DNA of 49,745 nucleotides from a virus: IMG/VR virus record IMGVR_UViG_3300031857_024897, positions 1 to 49,745 of that record; one strand, 5' to 3'. Shown piece by piece: positions 1 to 6,089 of this stretch (position 1 is its first letter; each line of letters starts with the position of its first letter). The notes under the pieces were generated by a model. It saw only the letters and a program-made list of their open reading frames with translations, ran no database searches and was not told where the DNA came from. The position numbers and the translations under genes were made by a program.

Positions 1-38
1 AACAAATAAATATGCTATATAATTAAAAATCACCTTTT

Positions 39-60
39 TTTTATAGCGGAAGCTATAAAA
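39..60. other. Stem-loop with GGAA tetraloop
   Basis: TTTTATAGC (39-47) and GCTATAAAA (52-60) pair perfectly around a GGAA loop, and flanking T and A runs lengthen the stem. It lies just beyond the stop of the first minus-strand gene and may end its transcript. On the minus strand the hairpin is followed by A residues rather than T, so a classical intrinsic terminator is not certain. Confidence 0.45.
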
Positions 61-66
61 AGGCTG

Positions 67-1242
67 TTACCTGTCAGGTAATAATGAGTAAACTTTATAC
101 AATTTTCTTAAAATATTATGAGATCTGTATCTTATCGTTTTAAACATTTTTTTGAAAAAAAAACTGTTTCTCTTTATACTTTCTTTAGTAAATTTAGGTT
201 CGTTATAATAATTGCCAACACTTAATTTATTAATAATATCTTTAGGATTGACATTTTGCTCTTTTTTAAAAAAGCCAAATTTTTTCCAGAAAGAAATAAA
301 ATTATAAAAAGGAAATATATTTTTACTAATATTTGACACATTTTTAAAGTAATCTTTCCGAATTAAATATAATATGTATTCAACTCCAACATATTTCACT
401 GTATCTATGCTAGGATTTTTAACGTTAAATACTTTTTCGGTCATATGATATAAAGATCTATTATTGTTAGATTTTGCCAAATCTTGAAAGATTTGAGCAA
501 TGAATAAATCATAATCAAAAGTTTTTATATACCCTTTATATCTCAATATGATTGATAATTCGCTTAATTCATTTAAAAATTCTTTTTTAGTGATTGATCT
601 TGACATTAAATAAGCATAAATCTCAGTAGCTCTAATGTGTAACTCTACGATACTTGTGTAATACGCAGCTTCAGCTATTTTTTTACCATATTCAATAATG
701 TCTTTATTAAATACTGGTTTAACACTAGCAGCATAACTTACATCATTGGCAGGATATCTTTTATGACCAATTAAAGCATCATACATATGCTTTAGCTCGT
801 GGGCTAATAGAGTAATTATTTTAGGCTCTTTTTCAACTAAAAAATCTGCTATCTGTGAAAATTTTATATTTTTTTTACCTGTTACTCTAAATTCAATAAC
901 AGGCTTAGCCTTATGTTTAGAAATATAATAATCACGTACACTAACATACGGAATACTAAATGCTGCGGTTTTTATTTCAGGGCTCTCATCTTTAGTATAG
1001 ATGAACCTAAGTTCGACTTCAATTTCTTTAATATAATCTAAAATGAATTCTGCTTTATCTTTAAAAGCTAACATCAAAGGAAAATTACCAATTTTAACAT
1101 TGATTGAATGTTCCGGATTCTTACCTATCAGTATATCTTTATTAGCTCTCAAATAAGAGAGCACTTCCGTATAAACGATCTGTGCTAATTTAAATAATTC
1201 AGGCCTAACGCCAAGAGCCTCTTTGATTAATTTATTCTTCAT
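67..1242 (-). CDS. Putative zinc metalloprotease with HELKH motif (copy 1)
   Basis: A protein of 391 residues. HELKH at residues 148-152 fits the HExxH zinc-binding and catalytic motif of metallopeptidases, preceded by a hydrophobic helix (IITLLA) as usual. The third zinc ligand is not clear; the segment IVELHIRATEIYAYL is a candidate. It is a paralogue of the next gene, sharing the N-terminus LIKEALGVRPEL, the HELKH region and a C-terminal KLYK(V/I)YSLLPDR. The peptide LIKE at the N-terminus fits the (I/L)-x-E tag found on many proteins here. A GATATTTAT box (1248-1256, minus sense) lies five bases before the ATG. The fold assignment rests on the motif only; the substrate is unknown. Confidence 0.6.
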   Translation of the reverse strand: MKNKLIKEALGVRPELFKLAQIVYTEVLSYLRANKDILIGKNPEHSINVKIGNFPLMLAFKDKAEFILDYIKEIEVELRFIYTKDESPEIKTAAFSIPYVSVRDYYISKHKAKPVIEFRVTGKKNIKFSQIADFLVEKEPKIITLLAHELKHMYDALIGHKRYPANDVSYAASVKPVFNKDIIEYGKKIAEAAYYTSIVELHIRATEIYAYLMSRSITKKEFLNELSELSIILRYKGYIKTFDYDLFIAQIFQDLAKSNNNRSLYHMTEKVFNVKNPSIDTVKYVGVEYILYLIRKDYFKNVSNISKNIFPFYNFISFWKKFGFFKKEQNVNPKDIINKLSVGNYYNEPKFTKESIKRNSFFFKKMFKTIRYRSHNILRKLYKVYSLLPDR

Positions 1243-1271
1243 AAAGAATAAATATCTTAGTCACTATATAA

Positions 1272-2459
1272 TTAATTATTTTTTATTTTCTTTTTATAAC
1301 TCCCGCTAACATTAGGGGGTTTACGATCAGGCAATAATGAATATATTTTATACAACTTTATTAAAATATTATTTGCTCTCTCTCTTATTTTATTAATTTC
1401 ACGTGTAAAAAAAAGTTTGTTTTTGCCTGGGGAATCTTTCAAGGAAAATTCAGGTTCTGAATAATAATCAGTCTTAGAAATATTATGATATGATAATAAC
1501 GCTTTAGGATCGTCAATATTTTCTTGCGTTAAATTAGCTAATGGTAAATTATTCTTAGAATTATTGCTAAGTATTTGATTTAATATTGATTTGTAAAAAT
1601 TTTTTCTGGCTTCATAAAATGTTAGTTCGGTAGCAAATGAAATCAACTCGTTAAGATTTGTAATCCCTCCCTCAACATATTTTTTACTTTCATCGAAAGT
1701 AGAATTCTTAAAATCTGAATCCCCCATACTTGCCGATATTCTGACAAAAATTCTTCTATAAATTTGGTCATAATAAAAATCCTTGGCGATATTTTGATAT
1801 TTTTTTATTACATCACTATTTTTTAAATCTTCTAAAAATGTTTTCTTTGTTACATTCATAGACCTCAGTTCGGCATATAAATGAGTTGGTGCAACTATGA
1901 GTTCGTTAATGGACGTGAGATACCATCCATTACTAATAATTTGACTAACTCTGTTTTCCTCACTAGATAATTGACGATAAACCTCTGCTTTATAAGCATT
2001 TGATGTTTTAGTTGATTTCTGAATTAAATAGTCAAAAAAATGTTTTAATTCGTGAGATAACGATGAAACAATTAACGCCTTTTCTTCCTTAAAATGATGC
2101 ATGAGGTCATATACTCTCATATATCTAGCTGCGTTTATCCTTATTAGGATATAACTATTATAGCCATCGGAGTAAATAATTCTATCATTTACTAATGATC
2201 CTGGAATCTGAGTTTGAAAATTGATTATATCAAGGCGATTATAACCTATTTGGTTAATTGAAAAACCAATACTTAGTTTTTTTAGAGAAAAAATATTGTT
2301 TTTTAAGTTTAAAAAAAATGCTTTTTTATCTAAAAAAAAGATACTAGTCGATGGATCAAGTATACTCAAAGTTGAGAGTATATCCGCATATAGTTGCTTG
2401 GCAATTTCAAGCAACTCAGGCCTAACGCCAAGAGCCTCTTTGATTAATCTATTGTCCAT
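1272..2459 (-). CDS. Putative zinc metalloprotease with HELKH motif (copy 2)
   Basis: A protein of 395 residues. I chose the ATG at 2459 (MDNRLIKEALGV) because it matches the N-terminus of the neighbouring paralogue; an in-frame ATG at 2489 would add ten unrelated residues. HELKH lies at residues 136-140. Overall similarity to copy 1 is moderate, but the DNA encoding LIKEALGVRPEL is almost identical in the two genes, which suggests recent gene conversion or selection on the leader. In place of the Glu of copy 1 (ATEIYAYL) this copy has PTHLYAEL, so the third metal ligand may differ. An ATAAATATATC box (2467-2477, plus strand) lies just upstream of the start. Confidence 0.58.
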   Translation of the reverse strand: MDNRLIKEALGVRPELLEIAKQLYADILSTLSILDPSTSIFFLDKKAFFLNLKNNIFSLKKLSIGFSINQIGYNRLDIINFQTQIPGSLVNDRIIYSDGYNSYILIRINAARYMRVYDLMHHFKEEKALIVSSLSHELKHFFDYLIQKSTKTSNAYKAEVYRQLSSEENRVSQIISNGWYLTSINELIVAPTHLYAELRSMNVTKKTFLEDLKNSDVIKKYQNIAKDFYYDQIYRRIFVRISASMGDSDFKNSTFDESKKYVEGGITNLNELISFATELTFYEARKNFYKSILNQILSNNSKNNLPLANLTQENIDDPKALLSYHNISKTDYYSEPEFSLKDSPGKNKLFFTREINKIRERANNILIKLYKIYSLLPDRKPPNVSGSYKKKIKNN

Positions 2460-2494
2460 AATAACAATAAATATATCAAAGAGGCTCAAAATTG

Positions 2495-2578
2495 TAGCCC
2501 AGACGGGAATCGAACCCGCACGACCGCAAGGCCAAGGGATTTTAAGTCCCTCGTGTCTACCTGTTCCACCACCGGGCC
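2495..2578 (-). tRNA. tRNA-Leu(TAA)
   Basis: Class II tRNA. Anticodon stem AGGGA/TCCCT with loop CTTAAAA gives TAA. The T-arm has GGTTCGATTCC and there is a long variable arm. No CCA is encoded. A TATCTTTG -7 box (2590-2597, minus sense) lies just upstream; no clear -33 element was found. Confidence 0.95.
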
Positions 2579-2597
2579 AGTTTGTGATACAAAGATA

Positions 2598-2771
2598 TTA
2601 CTTTTTTGCCAAATAGAAAAGCTTTATAACAATATAAATAAAAAAAATAAAACCAAAAATTATATTAAAAAACAAAGTAAATGCTATATACAAATATGCC
2701 AAATAAAAACATATTGCTATTAAAACCAAAACAAATATTAGTATTGGGAATAACAGTATTAGGTAATACAT
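2598..2771 (-). CDS. Small two-segment membrane protein (57 aa)
   Basis: A complete ATG-to-TAA frame reading MYYLILLFPILIFVLVLIAI at the start and ending FYLAKK. It is almost entirely hydrophobic, with two likely transmembrane segments (about residues 3-30 and 32-52) and a basic C-terminus. It ends at the -7 box of the tRNA-Leu promoter and starts 12 bases after the zinc-ribbon gene. No family recognised; it could be an accessory lysis or membrane-modifying protein, which is a guess. Confidence 0.6.
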   Translation of the reverse strand: MYYLILLFPILIFVLVLIAICFYLAYLYIAFTLFFNIIFGFIFFIYIVIKLFYLAKK

Positions 2772-2782
2772 AATTTATTATA

Positions 2783-3010
2783 TTATAGAATACGTTTTTC
2801 ATGATCATTTACCTTAACAGTATCTGTACTAGATGATGTTATATTTTTTTGAATATCTTCATGCTTGTGGCATGATAAAACATTAGGAGAATAAACTGTT
2901 TTACATATCGGACATTGCCAACCTAAGGGTATATAATTATTGTTAGGAGGATAATTAGGATAATACTCTGTAAAATTAGTATATGGGCCTTTGTTTGATA
3001 TATTAGACAT
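2783..3010 (-). CDS. Small zinc-ribbon protein
   Basis: A protein of 75 residues. WQCPICKTVYSPNVLSCHKH has the CxxC...CxxH spacing of a zinc ribbon. Short proteins with a WxCPxCxxVYSPxVxxC core are common in tailed phages, to my knowledge without assigned function. The N-terminal 30 residues are rich in Pro, Asn and Tyr and probably disordered; the C-terminus is acidic and polar. Confidence 0.72.
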   Translation of the reverse strand: MSNISNKGPYTNFTEYYPNYPPNNNYIPLGWQCPICKTVYSPNVLSCHKHEDIQKNITSSSTDTVKVNDHEKRIL

Positions 3011-3032
3011 AGTTAATTAGATTATTTTTGTG

Positions 3033-3103
3033 TGCGGATAGCCAGAATCGAACTGGCAGCATTAGTTTGGAAGACTAGTATATTACCACTATACGATATC
3101 CGC
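3033..3103 (-). tRNA. tRNA-Gly(TCC)
   Basis: Acceptor GCGGATA/TATCCGC pairs fully. Anticodon loop CTTCCAA gives TCC. T-arm GCCAG-TTCGATT-CTGGC. Confidence 0.95.
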
Positions 3104-3114
3104 AATTTATTATG

Positions 3115-3185
3115 TGCGGATAACCAGAATCGAACTGACGTCACTAGATTGGCAATCTAGTGTAATACCACTATACTATATCCGC
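3115..3185 (-). tRNA. tRNA-Gly(GCC)
   Basis: Anticodon loop TTGCCAA in stem CTAGA/TCTAG gives GCC. Acceptor and D-arm are nearly identical to the adjacent tRNA-Gly(TCC), which suggests duplication of the pair. Confidence 0.95.
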
Positions 3186-3197
3186 AGTATTATTAAG

Positions 3198-3270
3198 CGG
3201 TCTATCACGGATTCGAACCGAGAGCTCAGCATAGACAGTGCAGTATGTTAGCCATTAACACCAATAGACC
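3198..3270 (-). tRNA. tRNA-Asp(GTC)
   Basis: Acceptor GGTCTAT/ATAGACC with discriminator G. Loop CTGTCTA gives GTC. The anticodon stem has one T-T mismatch. T-arm has GGTTCGAATCC. Confidence 0.9.
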
Positions 3271-3282
3271 ATGTTAATTAAG

Positions 3283-3367
3283 ATCCGATGGCCAGATTCG
3301 AACTGGCGTGCCTCGTGAGAGGGCCTGATTACAAGTCAGGTGCAATCAACCGCTATGCGACATCGGA
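3283..3367 (-). tRNA. tRNA with Thr anticodon (TGT) on a class II body
   Basis: Acceptor TCCGATG/CATCGGA and anticodon stem CCTGA/TCAGG are perfect; loop CTTGTAA gives TGT. There are 16 bases between the anticodon and T stems (CCCTCTCACGAGGCAC), forming a CCTC/GAGG variable stem. Thr tRNAs are normally class I, so a Ser-, Leu- or Tyr-like body with a Thr anticodon is unusual. Discriminator T. Confidence 0.85.
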
Positions 3368-3380
3368 ATGTAGTTGTTGC

Positions 3381-3461
3381 TGGTAGGGAGGGATTCGAAC
3401 CCTCGATGAGTTTCCTCGATTGATTAACAGTCAATTGCCTTAGGCCACTAGGCTACCTACC
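3381..3461 (-). tRNA. tRNA with Asn anticodon (GTT) on a class II body
   Basis: Anticodon stem ATTGA/TCAAT is perfect; loop CTGTTAA gives GTT. Fourteen bases (CGAGGAAACTCATC) separate the anticodon and T stems, with a GAG/CTC variable stem. Asn tRNAs are normally class I. The body resembles Tyr or Ser tRNAs. Discriminator A. No Tyr(GTA) tRNA was found in the window. Confidence 0.85.
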
Positions 3462-3471
3462 ATTCTAATTG

Positions 3472-3545
3472 CGCACCCGCTTGGATTCGAACCAAGACCA
3501 ATAGTTTTGGAGACTACCATGCTATTCCATTAACACCACGAGCAC
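3472..3545 (-). tRNA. tRNA-Trp(CCA)
   Basis: Loop CTCCAAA in stem GTAGT/ACTAT gives CCA. Discriminator G. Acceptor GTGCTCG/CGGGTGC pairs with three wobbles. Confidence 0.93.
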
Positions 3546-3554
3546 GTTAAATTG

Positions 3555-3625
3555 AGGCCTGAGTTGGAATCTAACCAACCTAGAACGGTTTGCAATCGTT
3601 CACATAAACACTCTGACATCAGGCC
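3555..3625 (-). tRNA. tRNA-Cys(GCA)
   Basis: Loop TTGCAAA gives GCA. Acceptor GGCCTGA/TCAGGCC, discriminator T as usual for Cys. The T-loop is TTAGATT, so the usual C56 is A. Confidence 0.92.
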
Positions 3626-3640
3626 ATAAAAATTTTATGT

Positions 3641-3712
3641 TGGCATGGCCGGACTTGAACCGGCGACCTTCTCCTTATCAGAGAGATATTCTAACCAGCT
3701 GAAATACATGCC
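3641..3712 (-). tRNA. tRNA-Ile(GAT)
   Basis: Loop CTGATAA in stem TCTCT/GGAGA gives GAT. Acceptor GGCATG pairs with CATGCC; discriminator A. T-arm GCCGG-TTCAAGT-CCGGC. Confidence 0.94.
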
Positions 3713-3730
3713 AATATTGTTGGATTATTG

Positions 3731-3802
3731 TCGGTATAAATGGAATCGAACCAATGACATCTTCCTTATGAGAGAAGTGTTCTACCACTGAACTATATAC
3801 CG
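3731..3802 (-). tRNA. tRNA with CAT anticodon (Met, or Ile2 reading AUA)
   Basis: Loop CTCATAA in stem CTTCT/GGAAG gives CAT. Acceptor CGGTATA/TATACCG is fully paired. The anticodon stem lacks the three G-C pairs of an initiator, so this is an elongator Met or a lysidine-type Ile tRNA. Sequence inspection does not separate the two. Confidence 0.9.
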
Positions 3803-3812
3803 ATTAAAATTG

Positions 3813-3885
3813 TTGGGGTAGCCGGGCTCGAACCGGCGGCCTCTTGGTCCCAAACCAAGAAATCTACCATCTGATATACACCCCA
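3813..3885 (-). tRNA. tRNA-Pro(TGG)
   Basis: Loop TTTGGGA in stem CTTGG/CCAAG gives TGG. T-arm GCCGG-TTCGAGC-CCGGC. Discriminator A. Confidence 0.94.
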
Positions 3886-3893
3886 GTATTGTG

Positions 3894-3963
3894 TGGACAC
3901 AGTGGGAATCGAACCCAAATAGCTTCATTGCAAGTGAAGCCTCCTGCCTTCGGAATCTGGCCC
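3894..3963 (-). tRNA. Probable degenerate tRNA-Ala(TGC)
   Basis: A perfect six-pair anticodon stem GCTTCA/TGAAGC encloses loop CTTGCAA (TGC). The T-loop region GGGTTCGATTCCC is intact. The acceptor stem is poor: only about four or five pairs form between GGGCCAG and the 3' side ending GTGTCC. It may be decaying or need a different fold. Confidence 0.6.
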
Positions 3964-3974
3964 ATATTAGTGAG

Positions 3975-4060
3975 CGGAGAGCAGTGCGCATGATGCACAT
4001 ACCTGTTAAGGTACCATCCGTTTAGCAAACGGCGACAAGGACCTCCTTATTTTACTCTCC
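3975..4060 (-). tRNA. tRNA-Ser(GCT) with atypical T-loop
   Basis: Class II tRNA. Loop TTGCTAA gives GCT; acceptor GGAGAGT/GCTCTCC, discriminator G; variable stem TACC/GGTA. The T-stem GTGC/GCAC carries the loop ATCATGC instead of TTCRANN, so T54 and A58 are replaced by A and T. Confidence 0.8.
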
Positions 4061-4068
4061 TTCGATGT

Positions 4069-4139
4069 TGCCCCACCAGGAATCGAACCCAGACCTTATC
4101 ATTCGTAGTGATATATTCTAATCCGTTAAACTACGGGGC
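4069..4139 (-). tRNA. tRNA-Arg(ACG)
   Basis: Loop CTACGAA in perfect stem TATCA/TGATA gives ACG. Acceptor GCCCCGT/GTGGGGC, discriminator A. A34 would need deamination to inosine by host TadA. Confidence 0.94.
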
Positions 4140-4149
4140 AATTTTTTGG

Positions 4150-4200
4150 CACGCAATGGGGGGTAGGGCTAATATTACAATAAACTACCCCCCTTACGTG
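4150..4200. other. GC-rich hairpin carrying TAATATTAC in its loop
   Basis: GGGGGGTAG (4158-4166) pairs perfectly with CTACCCCCC (4185-4193) around an 18-base loop. CACG (4150-4153) and CGTG (4197-4200) can extend the stem after a small internal loop. The loop holds TAATATTAC (4170-4178). It lies between two tRNAs in a stretch of about 130 bases without a gene and has no T-tract, so it does not look like an intrinsic terminator. Confidence 0.7.
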
Positions 4201-4268
4201 ATTTAATACAAAAAGAATTAAATAATACTCTAAATCTACTTATCTATCTAAAGAATAGATATCTCAAG

Positions 4269-4355
4269 CGGAAGAGATGAGAATCGAACTCACGAATCGG
4301 TGTTACCGACCAGCTGTTTTCAAGACAGTGTCCTCGTCCATGCCGGGCCTCTTCC
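4269..4355 (-). tRNA. tRNA-Ser(TGA)
   Basis: Class II tRNA. Loop CTTGAAA in stem CTGT/ACAG gives TGA. Acceptor GGAAGAG/TCTTCC region, variable stem TCGGT/ACCGA, discriminator G. Confidence 0.95.
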
Positions 4356-4357
4356 AA

Positions 4358-4567
4358 TTAAAACAACATTTCAGGATAATATCTCTCGTATAGAGAGAGT
4401 TGACCAACAAGAGATCTGATATTGAACATAATATTCACATCATCATCCTTACCTTCGTAATCAGCTGCAACAGTATCTGAAAGAATACTAAATACTGTTT
4501 CATACAGTACTTTGTACTTTTTGTCGATCTCTGACAGCAATTGCTCGTTTGTTTGGTTATTTTTCAT
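4358..4567 (-). CDS. Hypothetical acidic helical protein (69 aa)
   Basis: ATG start and a complete frame between two tRNA genes. The sequence (MKNNQTNEQLLSEIDKKYKV at the N-terminus) is acidic and predicted helical with no Cys or membrane segment. It sits in the same minus-strand unit as the tRNAs, downstream of the host-type promoter at 4666-4697. No family recognised. Confidence 0.6.
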   Translation of the reverse strand: MKNNQTNEQLLSEIDKKYKVLYETVFSILSDTVAADYEGKDDDVNIMFNIRSLVGQLSLYERYYPEMLF

Positions 4568-4580
4568 GTTTGTTGTTTAG

Positions 4581-4653
4581 TGGTGACTGCCGGTATCGAA
4601 CCGGCTCCTTAAGTTTTTCAGACTTACGCTTCTACCTAGTTAGCTTAGTCACC
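4581..4653 (-). tRNA. tRNA-Phe(GAA)
   Basis: Loop CTGAAAA in stem TAAGT/ACTTA gives GAA. Acceptor GGTGACT/AGTCACC, discriminator A. A complete host-type promoter lies just upstream at 4666-4697. Confidence 0.95.
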
Positions 4654-4665
4654 TTGTTTGCTCTG

Positions 4666-4697
4666 CAAAGGTATAACCTTTTTTTGTATTATTCAAA
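4666..4697 (-). promoter_or_regulatory. Bacteroidota-type promoter for tRNA-Phe and downstream genes
   Basis: Minus sense: TTTG (4697-4694), 20 bases, TACCTTTG (4673-4666). This matches the TTTG / TAnnTTTG consensus. The expected start falls just before the mature tRNA-Phe. Confidence 0.75.
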
Positions 4698-4704
4698 TTA
4701 ATTT

Positions 4705-4911
4705 TTAAATATTATGATCACCATGTTTATGATCTTGACACATTGGAGAACCACATATATATGAACCGTCAAATTTATTGCAATCCCCTATTGCTTGTTT
4801 ATCGCATTTCCAGCATTTTTTACCTAGATGCTCTTTGCAATATTCCTCACCTTTAACAACCGGTTCTCCACAGTAGCCCTTATAACATGAATCATATTTA
4901 CATTTTTGCAT
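4705..4911 (-). CDS. Cysteine/histidine-rich zinc-binding protein (68 aa)
   Basis: Has nine Cys and four His in 68 residues: C4, C9, C14, C25, H28, C33, C36, C44, C53, C58, H61, H63 and H66. The spacing CxxxxC...CxxH, CxxC and CxxHxH suggests two or more zinc sites, similar in style to AN1 or B-box fingers. It could bind nucleic acid or protein. It stands alone between tRNA-Phe and tRNA-Val. Confidence 0.65.
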   Translation of the reverse strand: MQKCKYDSCYKGYCGEPVVKGEEYCKEHLGKKCWKCDKQAIGDCNKFDGSYICGSPMCQDHKHGDHNI

Positions 4912-4927
4912 ATTAAATTATTTTTTG

Positions 4928-5001
4928 TAGGCTAAGCAAGATTCGAACTTGCGACCACTTACGTGTAAAATAAGCACTCTAAACCAACTGAGTTATTAGC
5001 C
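4928..5001 (-). tRNA. tRNA-Val(TAC)
   Basis: Loop TTTACAC in stem CTTAT/GTAAG gives TAC. Acceptor AGGCTAA/TTAGCCT, discriminator A. Confidence 0.95.
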
Positions 5002-5012
5002 TGTATTTTATT

Positions 5013-5085
5013 GTCCCCCATGCAGGTATCGATCCTGCCCCCGTAGATTAAAAGTCTACTGCCTACACCTGTTTGCTAATGAGGG
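5013..5085 (-). tRNA. tRNA-Lys(TTT)
   Basis: Loop CTTTTAA in stem GTAGA/TCTAC gives TTT. Acceptor CCCTCAT/ATGGGGG, discriminator A. T-loop ATCGATA rather than TTCGANN. Confidence 0.92.
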
Positions 5086-5104
5086 TAATGTTGTTTTTAA
5101 AAAT

Positions 5105-5184
5105 GCCCCCTTTAAGGCTATGAAATAAATAATCAGAACTACTACGCTATCAATAAAGTATCAAATAAACTGCCTAAAGGGGGC
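5105..5184. other. Long GC-rich stem with large AT-rich loop
   Basis: GCCCCCTTTAAGGC (5105-5118) pairs with GCCTAAAGGGGGC (5172-5184), giving 13 base pairs with one bulged A. The loop is 53 bases. The element lies between tRNA-Lys and tRNA-His, where no gene is seen. It could be a small structured RNA made with the tRNAs, a processing signal or a tRNA remnant; no anticodon arm is recognisable. Confidence 0.55.
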
Positions 5185-5195
5185 CTAATCAACCT

Positions 5196-5270
5196 GGGCT
5201 TTATTCGAGATTCGAACTCGATCTTGGAGATCCACAAACTCCTGTGCTAGCCGATAACACCAATAAAACC
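5196..5270 (-). tRNA. tRNA-His(GTG)
   Basis: Loop TTGTGGA gives GTG. Acceptor GGTTTTA/TAAAGCC with discriminator C73 as expected for His. The base before G1 is T, so the extra G-1 would have to be added after transcription. Confidence 0.92.
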
Positions 5271-5283
5271 ATGTTATAAAGGA

Positions 5284-5382
5284 TTAAATACTTCTTTTGT
5301 TTTCAACATCCTTTGATATGAGGAGAACCGAACCACATACAACCAAATTCAATGCGATAAGAAACAAGATAAAGTTTAGCAT
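5284..5382 (-). CDS. Micro-membrane protein (32 aa)
   Basis: ATG-TAA frame beginning MLNFILFLIALNLVVCGSVL and ending KDVENKRSI. One transmembrane segment (about residues 2-22) followed by a short charged tail. A host-type promoter lies 36 bases upstream (5418-5449), which supports expression. It is followed by tRNA-His. Function unknown; the shape fits small accessory membrane proteins of phages. Confidence 0.5.
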   Translation of the reverse strand: MLNFILFLIALNLVVCGSVLLISKDVENKRSI

Positions 5383-5417
5383 TTTTTTTCATTTTTAGTG
5401 GTTAACGATTGACACTG

Positions 5418-5449
5418 CAAAGATATAAACTTATTTCGAATTGAGCAAG
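5418..5449 (-). promoter_or_regulatory. Host-type promoter upstream of the 32-aa gene and tRNA-His
   Basis: Minus sense: CTTG (5449-5446), 20 bases, TATCTTTG (5425-5418). The -7 element is a perfect consensus; the -33 has one mismatch. Confidence 0.6.
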
Positions 5450-5471
5450 AAGTTTTTTTATTTTTTTTTCG

Positions 5472-5544
5472 TTACTCAGGTAGGACTCGAACCTACAATC
5501 TTCAGATTCAAATTCTGAAATGTTAGCCTTTACACCACTGAGTA
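5472..5544 (-). tRNA. tRNA-Gln(TTG)
   Basis: Loop ATTTGAA in perfect stem TCAGA/TCTGA gives TTG. Acceptor TACTCAG/CTGAGTA, discriminator A. A host-type promoter is directly upstream. Confidence 0.92.
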
Positions 5545-5557
5545 ATTATTTGCTCTG

Positions 5558-5588
5558 CAAAGGTACGAGTATTTTTCATATTCGCAAC
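5558..5588 (-). promoter_or_regulatory. Host-type promoter for tRNA-Gln
   Basis: Minus sense: GTTG (5588-5585), 19 bases, TACCTTTG (5565-5558). Located 14 bases before the 5' end of tRNA-Gln. Confidence 0.65.
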
Positions 5589-5634
5589 AAGTGAGCAATA
5601 TTTTTTTTAATTAACTATCCAATATGTCAAAGAA

Positions 5635-5666
5635 CAAAAAACCCCGGATTTTAGTCCAGGGTTTTT
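5635..5666. terminator. Bidirectional intrinsic terminator
   Basis: ACCCCGGA (5641-5648) pairs with TCCAGGGT (5655-5662) with one mismatch, flanked by an A run on the left and a T run on the right. It can end the minus-strand transcript that carries the 25-codon frame at 5701-5778. Confidence 0.75.
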
Positions 5667-5700
5667 ATTATATCTATAAAATTATATAAATAACCTGAAC

Positions 5701-5778
5701 TTATTTAATAAATAACGATGCAAACCAGCTAATCGCCGGGTTAGAATCTTGCGTATGTTTAAATAAGTTAAAGTTCAT
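5701..5778 (-). CDS. Possible micro-protein (25 aa)
   Basis: ATG-TAA frame beginning MNFNLFKHTQDSNPAISWFA and ending SLFIK. It is directly followed by a strong terminator, which suggests a short transcript whose only frame is this one. It could instead be an untranslated small RNA. No homologue recognised. Confidence 0.35.
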   Translation of the reverse strand: MNFNLFKHTQDSNPAISWFASLFIK

Positions 5779-5894
5779 AATATCTTATATATATCTCAAT
5801 GTTAGTAAAAAGTTTATAATAAGTCAATTTTTTTTCTAAAAAAAGATATTTATAGGTAATAATAAATAAACTTTTTTTTTAAATTTTGTTAAAA

Positions 5895-6086
5895 ATGGGA
5901 ATGACTAGAGATCAATTTTTAGGTATCGTTAGACACGTATTAACTTTTGTTGGTGGCTACTTAGTAGCCAAAGGTGTTCTTGATGAGTCTCTATTCTTAG
6001 AGGTAACATCAGCCCTTGTTTCAATCGCGGGTTTAGTATGGTCTTTCATCTCTAAGAAAAAAGCAGATCAGCCTGTTGAGGGTTAA
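5895..6086 (+). CDS. Putative holin-like membrane protein
   Basis: A protein of 63 residues from the ATG at 5895; a TTG at 5886 is in frame but less likely. Two hydrophobic segments (about residues 11-27 and 35-52) are joined by a short turn, and the C-terminus is charged (SKKKADQPVEG). This size and layout fit small phage holins that open the inner membrane to endolysin. A GATATTTAT box lies at 5845-5853 and a strong terminator follows at once, so it is a single-gene transcript. The holin role is inferred from topology; no muramidase gene is directly adjacent. Confidence 0.6.
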   Translation: MGMTRDQFLGIVRHVLTFVGGYLVAKGVLDESLFLEVTSALVSIAGLVWSFISKKKADQPVEG

Positions 6087-6089
6087 TTA

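Noticed and set aside
2296-2616. A 106-codon plus-strand frame
   Set aside because: It lies over the start of the HELKH copy 2 gene and tRNA-Leu; its C-terminal residues come from antisense tRNA sequence.
3782-4000. A 72-codon open frame on the minus strand through the tRNA cluster
   Set aside because: It runs across tRNA-Pro and the Ala-type tRNA; the reading frame is a by-product of tRNA sequence.
4150-4200. Firm call of a rolling-circle replication origin
   Set aside because: The nonamer is expected by chance in such AT-rich DNA and no Rep gene is present in the window; kept only as an observation.
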